Below, in pieces: positions 11,477-22,621 of a DNA stretch of 64,000 bases. The position numbers were made by a program, and so were the translations under genes. Location of the stretch: contig CAKMRJ010005412.1 in NCBI GenBank assembly GCA_928212115.1, forward strand, positions 257,660,916-257,724,915, read 5' to 3'. The stretch's first letter is position 1. Every line of letters begins with the position of its first letter. This DNA is from Lactuca virosa (Eukaryota > Streptophyta > Magnoliopsida > Asterales > Asteraceae). Below the pieces are notes generated by a model. It was not told the origin of the DNA. It ran no database searches and was given only the letters and a program-made list of their open reading frames with translations.

Positions 11477-11716
11477 GTTTGGGCCTTGAGCATTTGGGCC
11501 TCGGTGTGGGCTGTGCTTTGGACTATAGGTCTTTGGGCCTTAGTGGGCCATCAGGAGTCAGTGATTATGGGCCAAGTATATTTGTTGGGCTTAGGGTAAG
11601 GCCCAATAAAGGGATTGGGCCCAATGTAGCAAATTGGGCCATTAATGGGCCAATAGTGGGCTTGGGAAGCCTACCTAGTGTTGGGCCTTTTTATATTATG
11701 TTTTGGGCCCTAGTTA
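11477..11716. promoter_or_regulatory. Cluster of about 14 TGGGCC/TGGGCT site II motifs (LTR G)
   Basis: By eye about 14 TGGGCC or TGGGCT hexamers on either strand lie within 240 bp, mostly on the plus strand. In plants this hexamer (site II) is bound by TCP factors in promoters of cycling-cell and ribosomal-protein genes. Binding here is inference. Confidence 0.5.
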
Positions 11717-12061
11717 TGGATCATTATGGGGTAGGGGTAAAATGGTCATTTTACCCTGATAGTGACTATGATATTGGGCTAAGTGATATTGTGATCTTGG
11801 TAGCTCGGGGAGCCGAAGAAGCAGCAATCGGGGAAGTTCCAGTTAGCAGCAGAAGGTTATCAGCAAAGTTCAGCAATGTAGGTGAGTTTCCCTTTGTGTG
11901 GATGGGTCTATGGCCACAATGCCGGCCCATGTAGTTATGAGTAGGAAGACCCGGGGGTTAGCCCTAGGCACCGTATGCTAGTATGATATTTAGGACTAAG
12001 GTCTGATAGCGGGCGGGTGCCCAAGGAATGGTTTGCATGATAGAGTATACTTGTTGTCTGT

Positions 12062-12510
12062 GTGATACATGTATGTGCCTGGTAGGGAGGTGAGTGTGGG
12101 CGAGGTCCCGTATCTCACCTATATCAGAGTGTGGACGGTGTTCCATATCTCATTAGCAGCAGAGCAGGGGCGAGGCCCAAGTTAGGGAAGGAGTGAGTGT
12201 GGGCTGGGCCCGTATCTCACTATCAGTAGGAGTGTGGATGGGGTTCCATGACTCATCAGTAGCAGGACAGCGGCGGGGCCCAAGATAGGCGAGGCCTTTA
12301 GGACAGGATACAGTAGTGTATGTTAGTTATGTGTTATGCGTTATCTTACATGTTTGTATATGTTTAGCGGGCGAGGCCCAGAGACAGGCGAGACCTAAGA
12401 GAAACAGATCTGTATACCTAGCGGGGCTCGATGCCAGGCGGGGCCTGATGCCGGGCGGGGCCCGATGCCGGAGCAAGTCCGATGTCGAGCTAGTCCCGAT
12501 GCAGCAGGGG
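12062..12510 (+). repeat. GC-rich imperfect short repeats in LTR G
   Basis: Phrases GGGCGAGGCCC, GTATCTCA and GGCGGGGCCCGATGCC recur many times with variable spacing; the tightest run is 12420-12500 with a period near 17 bp. Confidence 0.65.
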
Positions 12511-12817
12511 CGAGGCCCAGTATGTGATTATGTGTATGGTATGTGGTAGGTTGGGGAACTCACTAAGCTTCGTGCTTACGGTTTTCAGTTTTGGTTTCAG
12601 GTACTTCTGGTAGCGGAGGGAAGAGCTCGGGGTGATCGCATGGCACACACCATTGATTAGCCAGCCTGGGATGTTTACTCTGATGAATGAACAAGTGTTT
12701 TGAAAAGATACTCTGATTTGTTATATAACTCTTTTAGTATGTTTGAAATGATTTAATACTATGGTTTAGTTATGACTTAAAAATGAAATTTTCGGACCGT
12801 ATTTTTGGTATGTTACA

Positions 12818-13507
12818 TTATGTGCCAGACAGTATTCACGACGTGAATCCTAAAGGATTCACGATGTGAGTTAAGGAAAACTTACAGACATCTGTTTGTT
12901 AGCCCAATACATGCTCATGCCCATTTATTATTAAATTGCATGGCCCAATTTCTCAGCCCACATTAATTCATGACGTGAATCTTAGGAATTCACGACGTGA
13001 ATTTTGAACTGACACGTGACCATAGTTAAGAGACAGAAAAACTTTGACCTAATTCATTTGTTTATTCCCCACGAAGTGTGGCTGTCTTCTGGTCCCCCCA
13101 TCTTCCCGATTTCGACCAAATCCAACTTCTACTCTCTTTTTGCTTACGTAATCAACGATTTAAGGTAAAGATTTATTTAGTTCTCATGGCTAATTTTGTT
13201 ATAATAGTAGAATTTAGGGCTAGGGTTTGGTATTTAGTAAATTGTTTATACATGCCCTAAGATTCATGAAATAGCATTTGCATTTTGTTGGATTGTGCTT
13301 AGAAGTAACATAGGAATAAAACCCAATGAAATTTTTGGCCCGATTCGGAAACTGCCTTGACCGATTCTTACCCTCGTTGACGAACTCACGATGTGAATCA
13401 TTAGGGATTCACGACGTGAATCCTGGGCGTGAATAAGACAACTTTCTGTTTAATTCTAATCTATTGGGATGCTCTTTTTGCTTTGTTTGCTGTTTATTTT
13501 TGCAGGA
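12818..13507 (+). other. Non-coding stretch of H upstream of env-position ORF
   Basis: No gene seen. It holds six TCACGACGTGA-type palindromes, mostly in pairs (about 12835 and 12859, 12969 and 12989, 13387 and 13409). It ends in a pyrimidine-rich run with TTTTTGCAG just before the ORF, which looks like a 3' splice site. Confidence 0.6.
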
Positions 13508-14808
13508 ATGGGTCCAAGACGCGAGGTTCCAACCGGGGTGGCTAGTTTGCACCCGTTTTACGTTTTTCCTACAACTGGGTCCTGGGATATTTTGACACGA
13601 TGGAACAACCGGCTAGGATGGTTGTACAACCGGGAGATTGTTGTTGCTCCTACCATTAATTGGGCAAGATTGAGGGAAGTTGGGCTTGTTGATCGGCTGT
13701 CCCAGTATCTCACAAAGATATTTTTGGGAAATGGATTTTCTTTTACATGCAAAGGGTGGCACAATTTGTTTAGAATTCAAGAGAGGGTGTACAAGGAGCT
13801 TTGCGTGGAGTTCTTTGCAACTGTGGCATTTCATGAAAATGTCCAAGATCCTACCTTTCAGCAAGCATTGGTTTTCCGTCTCGGGGGCGAATACCGAGAA
13901 TGCAGTTTAGTCGAGTTCTCTTGGCGTATGGGTTTATATGAGACACATGAGGCCATGACTCCAGAATGTGTGATGTTTCTGAGGGAGGCTTCCCGAGGGT
14001 ATGAGAATGAAGCATCGGGTGTTAGTTTTTGGAACAACATTGCTTCGAGAGTGTTTAATTTCGGGGTGTCACCAAAGAGCAGCATCAATCTCCCATCCAC
14101 CGCCTACTCCACCGCCTTATTACCTTCTCCATCCACCATAAACGTCATGGGGATAAGGTCACAAAGATGAACTTGTTCTATTTGTGTTCAATTTGACAGC
14201 CGGGAGTATGCTGCAACATTCCATACTTCTTGGCCCGCTATTTGGCGGAATATGCTACAAGTTCCCGCCCCGGGAGCCCTATTTTTGGAGGCCACTTTAT
14301 CACACGTTTGGCCCGGTCTTATGGTTTGATCGTTCCCGACATCACCCGCTCTTTGATTTGTATGGAGGGGAACGAGTTCACTATGGGCTATATGGAGACA
14401 ATACGGGTTGTTAGGAACTATGGGACGCATTGGGGGATTGTACATTCCGATGGTGAAGAGGATGATGAACAACAAACCGAACAAGGTGACCAACCCGCAC
14501 CCCAACCGAGGCCAAGAGGAAGGAGAAATGTGAGACGAAGAGGTGAGAGAGAACAACCGGTGCACCAGAATGTGCCCATGGGAGGACCCAACTTTAGGGG
14601 AGACATGTCGGGATATTTTGATCATTTATCGTTAAGTGTGAATTGGATTGGTGGGACGATGGAAAATTTGGTGCAACACTTTCATGTTGAGCAACCTCCT
14701 AATTTGGGGTATCATTACCCAATTTTCCCTAGGTGGAGTGAGTTCCAAAGTCAAGGAAGAGATGGTGCGGGGACGAGTGGGGCTCATGACGATGAAGAAG
14801 ATGATTGA
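13508..14808 (+). pseudogene. Athila env-position ORF (plant-transposon protein-like), frameshifted
   Basis: The first part, from the ATG at 13508, is open to 14170 and contains the segment VYKELCVEFFATVAF followed by an FRLGGEYRECSLVEF block. It resembles the ATHILA ORF1 / putative plant transposon protein families that I know from Athila elements. The frame shifts near 14110-14200. The second part, open to the TGA at 14806-14808, covers a conserved RSYGLI segment, a basic PRPRGRRNVRRRGER stretch, and an acidic tail. An upstream ATG at 13469 lies in the pyrimidine-rich leader and before a splice-acceptor-like TTTTTGCAG, so I prefer 13508. Such ORFs are called env-like from position; I see no signal peptide or clear membrane segment from 13508 onward. 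Function unknown. Confidence 0.6.
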
Positions 14809-15350
14809 TCGTTTTTATTTTCATTAGTTAGTTTTTAGTTTAATTTGGTTTGTGTGGTTTTTAAACTTGTTTGGTTTGTTAAACTCTTGTTACGATATTA
14901 TGTTATTTTTATTTTCCTTTTGGTTGTTAATTTTCAGATTTGCTAACGGAGTCTCGGGAAGGAAATTCGAGATGAGAGCGTATACGTCTAGGCAAGCATC
15001 GTTTAGAGTCTAGTGTCGAGAATCGAGACCCACAATTGGAAATAAGTGTGGGGTGAGTCGAGAGAAAGCGTAGAGATAGAAGAGTCGTCAAATACTGCAT
15101 TTAGAAGGGTCTTAATTCATTAAGACATTAGTTGGAGTACATTTATTTACAAGAAGGATGGGTTGTTTCAGTTTTTGTGTAACATCCCAAAATTTAGAAG
15201 TATGATTGAAGGACTTAAGGGTAAATTGAAGAAGGTACTCGACGAGTAGGCATGCTTACTCGTCGAGTCGGAGCGGGTTTTGGTCGCAAGTTAAGTGACC
15301 AACTCGCCGAGTCGACAGCTGGACTCGACGAGTTGGTGCTGAAAAGAGAA

Positions 15351-15384
15351 AACCCTAATCTTAAGGGTTGCACCCTATTTAAAG
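15351..15384 (+). promoter_or_regulatory. Telo-box pair and TATA-like box of LTR I
   Basis: AACCCT (15351) and AGGGTT (15364) are inverted around 7 bases, followed closely by CTATTTAAAG (15374). Confidence 0.55.
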
Positions 15385-16687
15385 GACCATATGTCCTCCC
15401 TTCAGCCTCCTTATTGCCCTTGAGAGTCAGTAAACCCTAAAATCGTGTGAGCTTCCATTGTTAAAGATATTTGAGCTTTGGAGGAGGAATTTTGAGAAGG
15501 GAACTTGAAGATCAAGAGGCTAGCATCAAGGGATTGGTATAGATCCAGGATCTACTTCAGCTTGGGCACATTTTGGAGGTAACAAGATGTTACCTTGACT
15601 CTATTGCATTTATATCTATTCAAGAATGAGATTTGGGGCCCTTTTTGCATGTTAAGGATCTATTTCGGGTTAGGGGTCTAGATCTGAGGTTGCTACTTCA
15701 GATCTAGACTTGTCTTGGTCCAGAAACTCACAAAGTATCAACCTTTGGCTTGTTGGTTAAGCATCCTTGTCTTAAACCTTAGCCCTAGATTGATTTGGGC
15801 CTATAGCTCGTTGTTTCCATGTAAAGTTTGCAACTTTACATGAGAGTCATGCCCTAGAAGAGTGGATCTACAGTTTGGATCCCCTGCATGACTCGAAAAG
15901 CCTCTGTATGAATAAAGGACTGAAGGGACTCGGCGAGTCTGTTCTTAGACTCGGCGAGTCTGTTGAAGATAGGCATGAACTCGACGGGTTTGAGGAACAA
16001 CTCGGCGAGTTTGTTGAAGATTGCCGTGGACTCGGCGAGTCTGTTCTTGGACTCGGCGAGTCAGAATGCAAGACCCCAACCTCTTCTGGTTAAGACTCAG
16101 ATCAGCGAGTTGAGTGGTGACTCAGTGAGTTGGACATGATAGGACTCTGAGATTGTTGAACTCGACGAGTCATGGGGTGACTCGGCGAGTCGAGTCGTGA
16201 TAGGAGAGTTTTCTGAGTTTAGGAACTCGGCGAGTCAGCGGGTTGACTCGGCGAGTAGGGTCAATCAGGAAGGTTGACTTTGGCCAGGACTTTGAATTTG
16301 ACCAGTTTGACCTTCAAGGGTAGTATGGTAATTTGGATATTTATGTCAATGGATCATTGATGGCTATAGGTGTTGGAGTTTGGGGCAGTGCTTCGGGATT
16401 GTGCTTTCGTGGTTCGGCTCGGCAGTTGCAAGGTGAGTTATCCTCACTATACCCAAGGGTCTAAGGCACCAAGGCCGGCCCTTTGATTTGTTATTTGAGA
16501 TAGTTACTGTTGTGTTATGTTAGTTGGCATCCTGGTAGATAGGATGGCTATATGATGGTATGCTCTGTTAGATCGGTATTCTGGTAGATTGGATGTGGCT
16601 ATGCTTAGTGACCTGTAGTTGGTCTGAATGTTTGTATGCTGGTAGGAGATTACCTGTTATATGTGCACGTGTTGAGCAGTAGTAGGG

Positions 16688-17245
16688 GGTATTCCATCCC
16701 GGTAGGATGATAGGGCCCTAGTATGTTGTCTTGTAGACTGTTATATGATTATTTAATAGGTGCACATGTTTGCTAGTATGTGGGCATTCCAACCCGATGG
16801 TTGAGGGCCAGGAGTATTCCATCCCGGTAGGATGATTGGACTCATAGTAGGTGGGCATTCCAACCAGATGGTTGAGGGCCTGGGGTATTCCATCCCGAGG
16901 GATGATTGGACCCATAGTAGCTATTGTATGTATAGTAGGTGGGCATTCCAACCCGATGGTTGAGGGCCAGGAGTATTCCATCCCGGTAGGATGATTGGGC
17001 TCATGGTAGGTGGGCATTCCAACCTGATGGTTGAGGGCCTGGGGTATTCCATCCCGAGGGATGCTTGGACCCGTAGTAGTTATTGTATGTATAGGTGTGT
17101 GGGCATTCCAACCCGATGGTTGTGGGCCGAGAGTATTCCATCCGGAGGATGATTGGACTCGTAGTATGTTGGCATTCCAACCCGACGGTTGAGGGCATGG
17201 GGTATTCCAACCTGACGGTTGTTTGGACCCATAGTATGCGGTTCA
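16688..17245 (+). repeat. Tandem repeats with alternating 70/89 bp units in LTR I
   Basis: The phrase GGGCATTCCAACC starts near 16782, 16852, 16941, 17012, 17101 and 17170, giving steps of about 70, 89, 71, 89 and 69. The extra bases hold TATTGTATGTATAG. This is a higher-order unit of 159-160 bp, present about two and a half times. Confidence 0.8.
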
Positions 17246-17522
17246 TTGTTGTATGTGTATGGTTATGTGTGTACGGGTATTTTGGGGGAACTCACTAAGC
17301 TTTCGAGCTTACAGTTTTCAGTTTATTGTTTCAGGTACATCAGGTGATCGTGGAAGGCAAAGGCGTGATCGTACCGCTCCTCATATTTCATGATTTTGTG
17401 ATTTGGTTCTGGGGATACTCTGATGTTTAAACTATTTTGAAAACAAGTTGTAATAACTTAATGGTTTTCGAATGGGTTAAAATGTTTTAAATTGGCCTGA
17501 ATTTTATGGGCGTTACATTTTG

Positions 17523-18977
17523 TTTGCCCAGTTCTCACGTCGTGAGTCCTTATTCCTCACGTCGTGAGCTGGGTTACGAAGGAATTCAGAATTCAGATTT
17601 AGCGACCTCACGTCGTGAACACTATGACTCACGTCGTGAGTCAAAAATTATCCAAAAATTTAGCCTTTTCATTCACCTTTTCTACACACTTCACCACCAT
17701 TCTCTTTGGAGTTATTTTGAAGATTATTCTGGCTCGTTTCCTCCACTATATAATGTGGTGTAAGCTTTCCCACATTATTCTTCATGTTTTGGAGATTTGC
17801 ACCACCTTTATTGAAGATTGGAGTTTCGATTCGTTATTGGTGCTTTTCATATCTAACAAGATCAAGATCCAAGTTCCTATTTAGAAGAAATCCATATTCG
17901 AGATGCACATTTTATCCGCACGTCTGGAGTTCGATCTCGCCTCTACTATCCCAGGGGAGTCTGTTCCTTTTTCTCCCTTTTATTTTTTTTTAGTTTATTC
18001 TATGCATACAATGAGGGCATTGTATGTAATAAGTGTGGGGTAGGGGGTCGAAAAGGTAAAAAGTAAATTGCTAGAAAATATAATTAAATTCAGAAATTTA
18101 GAAAATTTAAAAATTTAGGTTTGAAATAATAATCTAATAATTAGATCTAGTAATGATAATTTAAACTTAAGTTGCTAGTGTTGCATGGGGTGATCCGATG
18201 AGAGCTCAAATGTTTAGTTGAGCCAATATACGCTATAGTGCATTTGTGGCCTCCTTTATTCTAGTGAAATCATGGGACAAAAACACAACCTCGCTTAGTT
18301 TGAGGGATGCAACATGTTTAGCAGCCTGTACCTGAAATGTATCCAGGAAAATTAATACCTTAACCAATAAGGGTTGAAGTTAAGCGCCCCTGCTTAAGCA
18401 TGTATGTTTTGAGTGAAAAGTAAAAAAAAAAAGTGAGTACATGTAAAAAAAAGAGAGAGAAATTACAAGAAAAGTTGAAGAATTTTTGGAGCTATAGAAT
18501 TATCAAAGTTTGAAGATCAAAGTTCAAAAATTTTGAAGAAATATAAAAGTTGAAGATACCAAGAATTACACAAAAAGGTGGTGAATTCGAAGAAATCAAA
18601 TATCAAATATCAAAGAAGTGAAGAATTTAAGAGCTCCATAGTGTGGTATCTAAAAGTTGTAATTCTCTAGATTATGTATGCTTGGGTAGCTTTACAAAAA
18701 TACCTTGAGGTTAGAGAGTTTTCTGCGGATGGATTCAGAAGGATGCATAAAATGAGCATTGTTCAAAAGAAGTGGGTGCGTGTTTATGAGGATTGTGAGT
18801 ATTTAGAATTGAGGGGGGTTACTTAGGAAAAAATTTAGACACAAATGCACGCGTTGAGGTCTTGGCATAATGGTTGAGTTTGAGTTGGATTGTTCTATGT
18901 GATATTGGTGATAAAGGTTTAATTTAAAAATAATTAGATTTGCTTGAGGGCAAGCAAAGCACAAATGTGGGGTATTT
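17523..18977 (+). other. 3' non-coding region and polypurine tract of left H unit
   Basis: No gene supported; with 14809-15177 it forms the long region after the env-position ORF. Four TCACGTCGTGA palindromes lie at 17534-17641. AAGTGTGGGG recurs (15043, 18029) and a similar purine run, AAATGTGGGG, precedes the LTR at 18978. Confidence 0.65.
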
Positions 18978-19335
18978 TGATATTGCCATATTTATACATA
19001 TTTTTAGGCAATATTTATTTACATTTTTATTAATAATTTGGTTATTTGCATAGAATAATGGTACTTATAGGCTTAAATTATATTTTGCAGCCAAATAGAA
19101 GCATTTTCGAAGAGACGGACTAAAGTTGACAAAACATGGAACTTTGGAGGCTTGAAGGAAAGAAGAATAAAAACTCAGCAAAGCACGTACTCACGACGTG
19201 AATAATCGAAGACTCACGACATGAGTGGAGTATTCTAGAAGATATGCACCGGATGAAAGAGTCCTTGTCGAACACGTTTATCTCGTATTCACGACGTGAG
19301 GCTTATCGGCTCACGAAGTGAACTTGGAAAAATTG

Positions 19336-19407
<72 letters not shown>

Positions 19408-20375
19408 TTGTCCATTACTACTTGAGGGACTTTTGGCTGCCTTGGAGGGTTCCTAAAGATGAATTTCAGAAGAGAAGAAGTTCTGGAATAGGGTATCAAC
19501 ACAAAAGGAGAAGAGAAGTTCATAAGTTGACTTATAGTTTGGTACATTTAGTATGCTTTTTAATATGACTTGTGTTTGTTTTATTGCGAATATGTCCAGC
19601 TAAATCTAGCTGCTTCTGTTAGCTAGATGAAGCTGGAACTCATGGTTTTAATACATTAGATTTGACTTTACTTGTTGGTATTGTGCTTGTGTTAGATTGA
19701 TTGAACCTAGCATGTTTGATTTAGTATTTGATTGCTTTAAATTCTTGTTCTGTGTAGTCAGTGAATATGAAGCTGCATGAATATGAATACCTAATAATTC
19801 AGTGAACACTAGTTTATTAGAGCTAAGATCAAACCAATCTTAGATAAGTAATTGGATCATTGAATTAGGCTGTGCTAGAGAACTCATATTATGACCATAA
19901 TTGTGTTTATCAAATCAATCTTACATGGCTCCAATCATATTCAATAATTGATTATGTGTTAACTATTGTGTGACCATACATTAGACTTACATGAATTAAT
20001 TAATGTTAGTAGATTTAGAACTAAATTGCTAATACTATCTTAATTGGTACCAACAATACTCATCATAGCTAAATTATAAACCATTGAGGGAAAGTGGATT
20101 CGAACTAACAGAAGTGTTTTGTTAATTGATTGAATTTGTATTAAGAATTAAGTTCATCTAAACTTGCAAAATTAGATAAAACCCCTTCCTTTGTTAATAA
20201 TTAGGTTAATTTAATAGTAATTAGATTAATTAGTCAAAACTGTTCCATGTGATCGACACCCGACTTACCCAAAACTATACTATAGTCTGACTAGGTACAC
20301 TGCCTAGGTGCAATTAGTTAGTTAAGGTAGTTAGGATATAAATATAAAATTAGTTGTAGTTATTTGCACGCATCA
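18978..20375 (+). repeat. Athila-type LTR H
   Basis: 1398 bp with inverted ends TGAT and ATCA, placed between a purine tract and a primer site. It has two pairs of TCACGACGTGA-type palindromes (19188-19222 and 19288-19323) and an AT microsatellite. Confidence 0.85.
19338..19405. repeat. (TA)n microsatellite, about 34 units
   Basis: Uninterrupted AT dinucleotides over about 68 bp inside LTR H. The short frames over it on both strands encode only IY repeats and are not genes. Confidence 0.95.
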
Positions 20376-20381
20376 AGTTTT

Positions 20382-20399
20382 TGGCGTCGTTGCTGGGGA
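20382..20399 (+). other. Primer binding site of right H unit (Asp tRNA-like)
   Basis: TGGCGTCGTTGCTGGGGA, six bases after the LTR, resembles the Athila primer site complementary to the 3' end of Asp tRNA, with several mismatches. Confidence 0.75.
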
Positions 20400-20703
20400 A
20401 CGGCTTATTTGATCATTGATTTATTTGCTTTAGGTTGATCGATCCTTTTTGTGGGGTTAAACCTGCAAAAAGTTACTTTTTCAGCTTAGATTTTTTTCAG
20501 TACTAGATTCACGACACGAGCCTTTAGCTCACGACGTGAATTTAGTGTTTTTCTCGTTTTTTTTCGTTTTTCATTTCTGTTAGTTTTTCTGCGACAACAC
20601 GAGGTGGTAACCTTTACCACGTCGTGGTGGCCAGTCTGTAGGAAGTTTTTATTTAGTTTTTGTTCAGTTATACGTTTTTATTTTGTTTATTTTGCAGGAG
20701 TTC

Positions 20704-21866
20704 ATGACCAGAGGCTCTAACACACCTTTGGTGCCACCACTTGAAGATCCAGAGTCGTCCCTTCATAACAAGAAGGATAAGAACGTGAAAGAAGATCAAA
20801 CACCAAAGAAGACACCTTTACAAGAACTCAAGTCAGTATTCTCAAAGAAGTCAGGAAAGAAAACGGGAGAGTCGAGTTCATCTTCAAAGGCCAAGAGCAA
20901 GGTTGAATACAAATCCGACACCGAGTTTGGACTATATACGAGCGAACCCGAATACGAGCCAAGAAACGAGATGGCGAACATTGAATAGATGTCGATGGGA
21001 GCCTACAAGAAGCGTATTCGAGAAGATGTTGGTCTGGGATTAGTACAACCCGCGATTCCTACCACTGCCACATTCGAGTTGAAGGGACACATCCTTACTG
21101 TACTAAAGGATATCCCATTTTATGGAAAGGATCATGAGGATGCTTTCAAACATCTGAGGTCAATTACATTGCAGATTATTTCAATGTCCCAAATGTTAAT
21201 AGAGATACCATCTTGCTAAGGATGCTTCCCATTACTTTTAAGGGAGCTGCTAAAGATTGGTTAAAAGCACTTCCACCTGGTACAATCACTACTTGGGCTC
21301 AGATGCGCGAACAAATTTTGGACCAATTTTTCCCACCATCGAAGATAGCTAAACTCAAGAAGGCAATATCCAACTTTTAGCAACAACCGGGGGAGTCACT
21401 ATACGAGGCATGGGAGCGTTACAAAGGATTGTTAAGAAATTGTCCTCAACATGATCTTAATGTTCAACAAGAGATATCTATTTTATATGATGGGGTTAAT
21501 GTTATGACAAGGCAACTCCTTGATTCTCAAGGGCCACTAACAAAGAAAAATCTAAGGGAGGTCAAGGAGTTAGTTGAAGAATTCACGAAACACTCTCGTG
21601 AGTACCACAACCCAAGACAAGATGGAACAAAAGTCAGTGGGGGTGCACATTCTGAAGAGATGGCTGCTATGATGGTGATGTTGAATACTATGGACCGAAG
21701 ATTGACCCAAATGGACCAATCAATTCATGCAATAAGAGTTGGATGTGAAAGGTGTAATGGTCCACACTTGACCAAGGATTATAGCTTAGATGATAACGGG
21801 AATAAAAAGGCTCAAGTTTGCTACTCGAGTGGGGATAAGTATGATGAGGATTGGAGAAAACCAAAG
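20704..21866 (+). pseudogene. Broken Athila gag (H), cut by copia B
   Basis: The ATG at 20704 follows a TTTTGCAG run similar to that before the env-position ORF. A basic serine/lysine-rich N-terminus meets a TAG at 20986. The frame then shifts near 21160, and another TAG lies near 21378. The Retrotrans_gag domain is clear in pieces: GAAKDWLKALPPGTI (about 21244), QILDQFFP, then ESLYEAWERYKGLLRNCP (about 21390-21445). A late cysteine-rich end (CERCNGPHLTKDY) is followed at 21867 by the copia B LTR, which supplies the apparent stop. Confidence 0.85.
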
Positions 21867-22248
21867 TGATAGGCTATGATTTAGTGGTTTGTGCTAGGCA
21901 TTTATCTTGTAATGATCTTGTTTGGGTCTTAGGGTTGTCTATGGTGTGTGTGTGTGTAACTTTTGTATATCTGTGTGCGGCCGGACTCGTGTGTGCGTCC
22001 GTACACCCCGTGTGCGGCCGCACACGCGTGTGTGGTTGTGCACTCGTGTGCTGCTGGGGTGATATAAATAGTATGTGTCTGTGTCTGTGTTAGGGGACGT
22101 AACTGTGTGTTTCCCAAGGTGTAATTGACATTTATGTGTTATAGATGTGTGCATGCTTGGATTAATTCTTCTTCTACTCATTCTATACTCTGTTTGAACT
22201 TGCATTTCAATTGATCACTGATTTGGATCTATTAGATTGGGACTTACA
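21867..22248 (+). repeat. 5' LTR of copia B
   Basis: 382 bp from TGATAGG to TTACA, two bases before the primer site. TATA box GATATAAATAG is at about 22061. A perfect 18 bp palindrome around GCGGCCGC lies at 22009-22026 within a TGTG-rich stretch. No telo-box pair precedes the TATA box. Confidence 0.85.
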
Positions 22249-22250
22249 AT

Positions 22251-22621
22251 TGGTATCAGAGCCTCATTCAGTGTCAATTCGAAGATTCATAGAGTGTGCG
22301 GTTGAAGATATTCATCGTTTTTGAGGCTTATTCGCATTTAATTGGTTGAGAAATCACTACTGATCATCGTTTTCACCAGTTTGAAATCAAATTTCGTTCA
22401 AAAATCTCAAAATTGTTGGGTGTGCGGTTGGACTTTGAAGGTGTGCGATTGAGCTCTTGAAGGTGTACGGTTGAACGTGTGCGGTCAAGTGTACGGTTGA
22501 ACGTGTGCGGTTGAGTGTGCGGTTAGGTGTGCGGTTGGCGTGTACGGCTGCATTTTTCTTGGTTGACAAACTTTTAATTTTAATCTTCTTGTTGAGTTGT
22601 TCCTTCTAGAAAAAAGCCAAA
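22251..22621 (+). other. Primer binding site and leader of copia B
   Basis: TGGTATCAGAGC at 22251-22262. The leader carries about nine variants of TGTGCGGTTG between 22421 and 22550, echoing the GTGCGG palindrome in the LTR. No upstream gene seen. Confidence 0.85.

Larger units (their letters stand above)
7559..12817 (+). mobile_element. Ty3/gypsy retrotransposon G, gag-only, 5' part outside window
   Basis: A Gag frame interrupted at 7559 by copia A is followed by about 1.9 kb without coding signal, a polypurine tract (10374-10386) and a 2430 bp LTR. No protease, RT, RNase H or integrase can be read. This is either a non-autonomous derivative or an internally deleted copy. The 5' LTR and gag start should lie left of the window beyond copia A. 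The LTR ends are TGTAAC and GTTACA, as in many plant chromovirus-like elements. Confidence 0.85.
10388..12817 (+). repeat. 3' LTR of gypsy G
   Basis: 2430 bp from TGTAAC to GTTACA. It shares an order of parts with LTRs I, J and L: a palindrome cluster (10672-10760, GTACGC-NNN-GCGTAC type), AACCCTA/GGGTT pair and TATA (10773-10804), and a second palindrome cluster (11392-11475). G also has a TGGGCC cluster (11477-11716), an inverted repeat (11735-11756) and GC-rich short repeats (12062-12510). The open frame of 151 codons across 11479-11934 follows from the low-complexity TGGGCC run. Confidence 0.9.
15178..17517 (+). mobile_element. Solo gypsy LTR I in Athila H
   Basis: 2340 bp from TGTAAC to GTTACA, flanked by the 5 bp duplication TTTTG (15173-15177 and 17518-17522). 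No internal domain is present, so it arose by recombination between two LTRs. It has ACTCGNCGAGT palindromes before the TATA box (15238-15333) and after it (15920-16260), then tandem repeats. Confidence 0.93.
12818..21866 (+). mobile_element. Athila-like gypsy DNA H: env-position ORF, LTR, PBS, gag (two units sharing one LTR)
   Basis: Left of the LTR at 18978-20375 are an env-position ORF, a long 3' non-coding region and a purine tract. Right of it are an Asp-tRNA-type primer site and gag. A single element cannot give this order, so the LTR is at once the 3' LTR of one unit and the 5' LTR of the next. Solo LTR I (15178-17517) is inserted in the left unit, and copia B cuts the right unit at 21867. 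The 11 bp palindrome TCACGACGTGA and variants occur throughout 12830-20540 on both sides, tying both halves to one family. Confidence 0.75.

Noticed and set aside
11479..11934. Open frame of 151 codons in LTR G
   Set aside because: It is rich in repeated GLG/VG phrases produced by TGGGCC words and has no homolog frame in J or L; low-complexity artefact.
16718..17246. Minus-strand frames in the LTR I tandem repeats
   Set aside because: Translation of the repeat unit only; repeated HTIGLEC-type phrases mirror the DNA period.
19296..19568. Open frames over the AT microsatellite on both strands
   Set aside because: They encode only IY repeats from (TA)n and lie inside an LTR.
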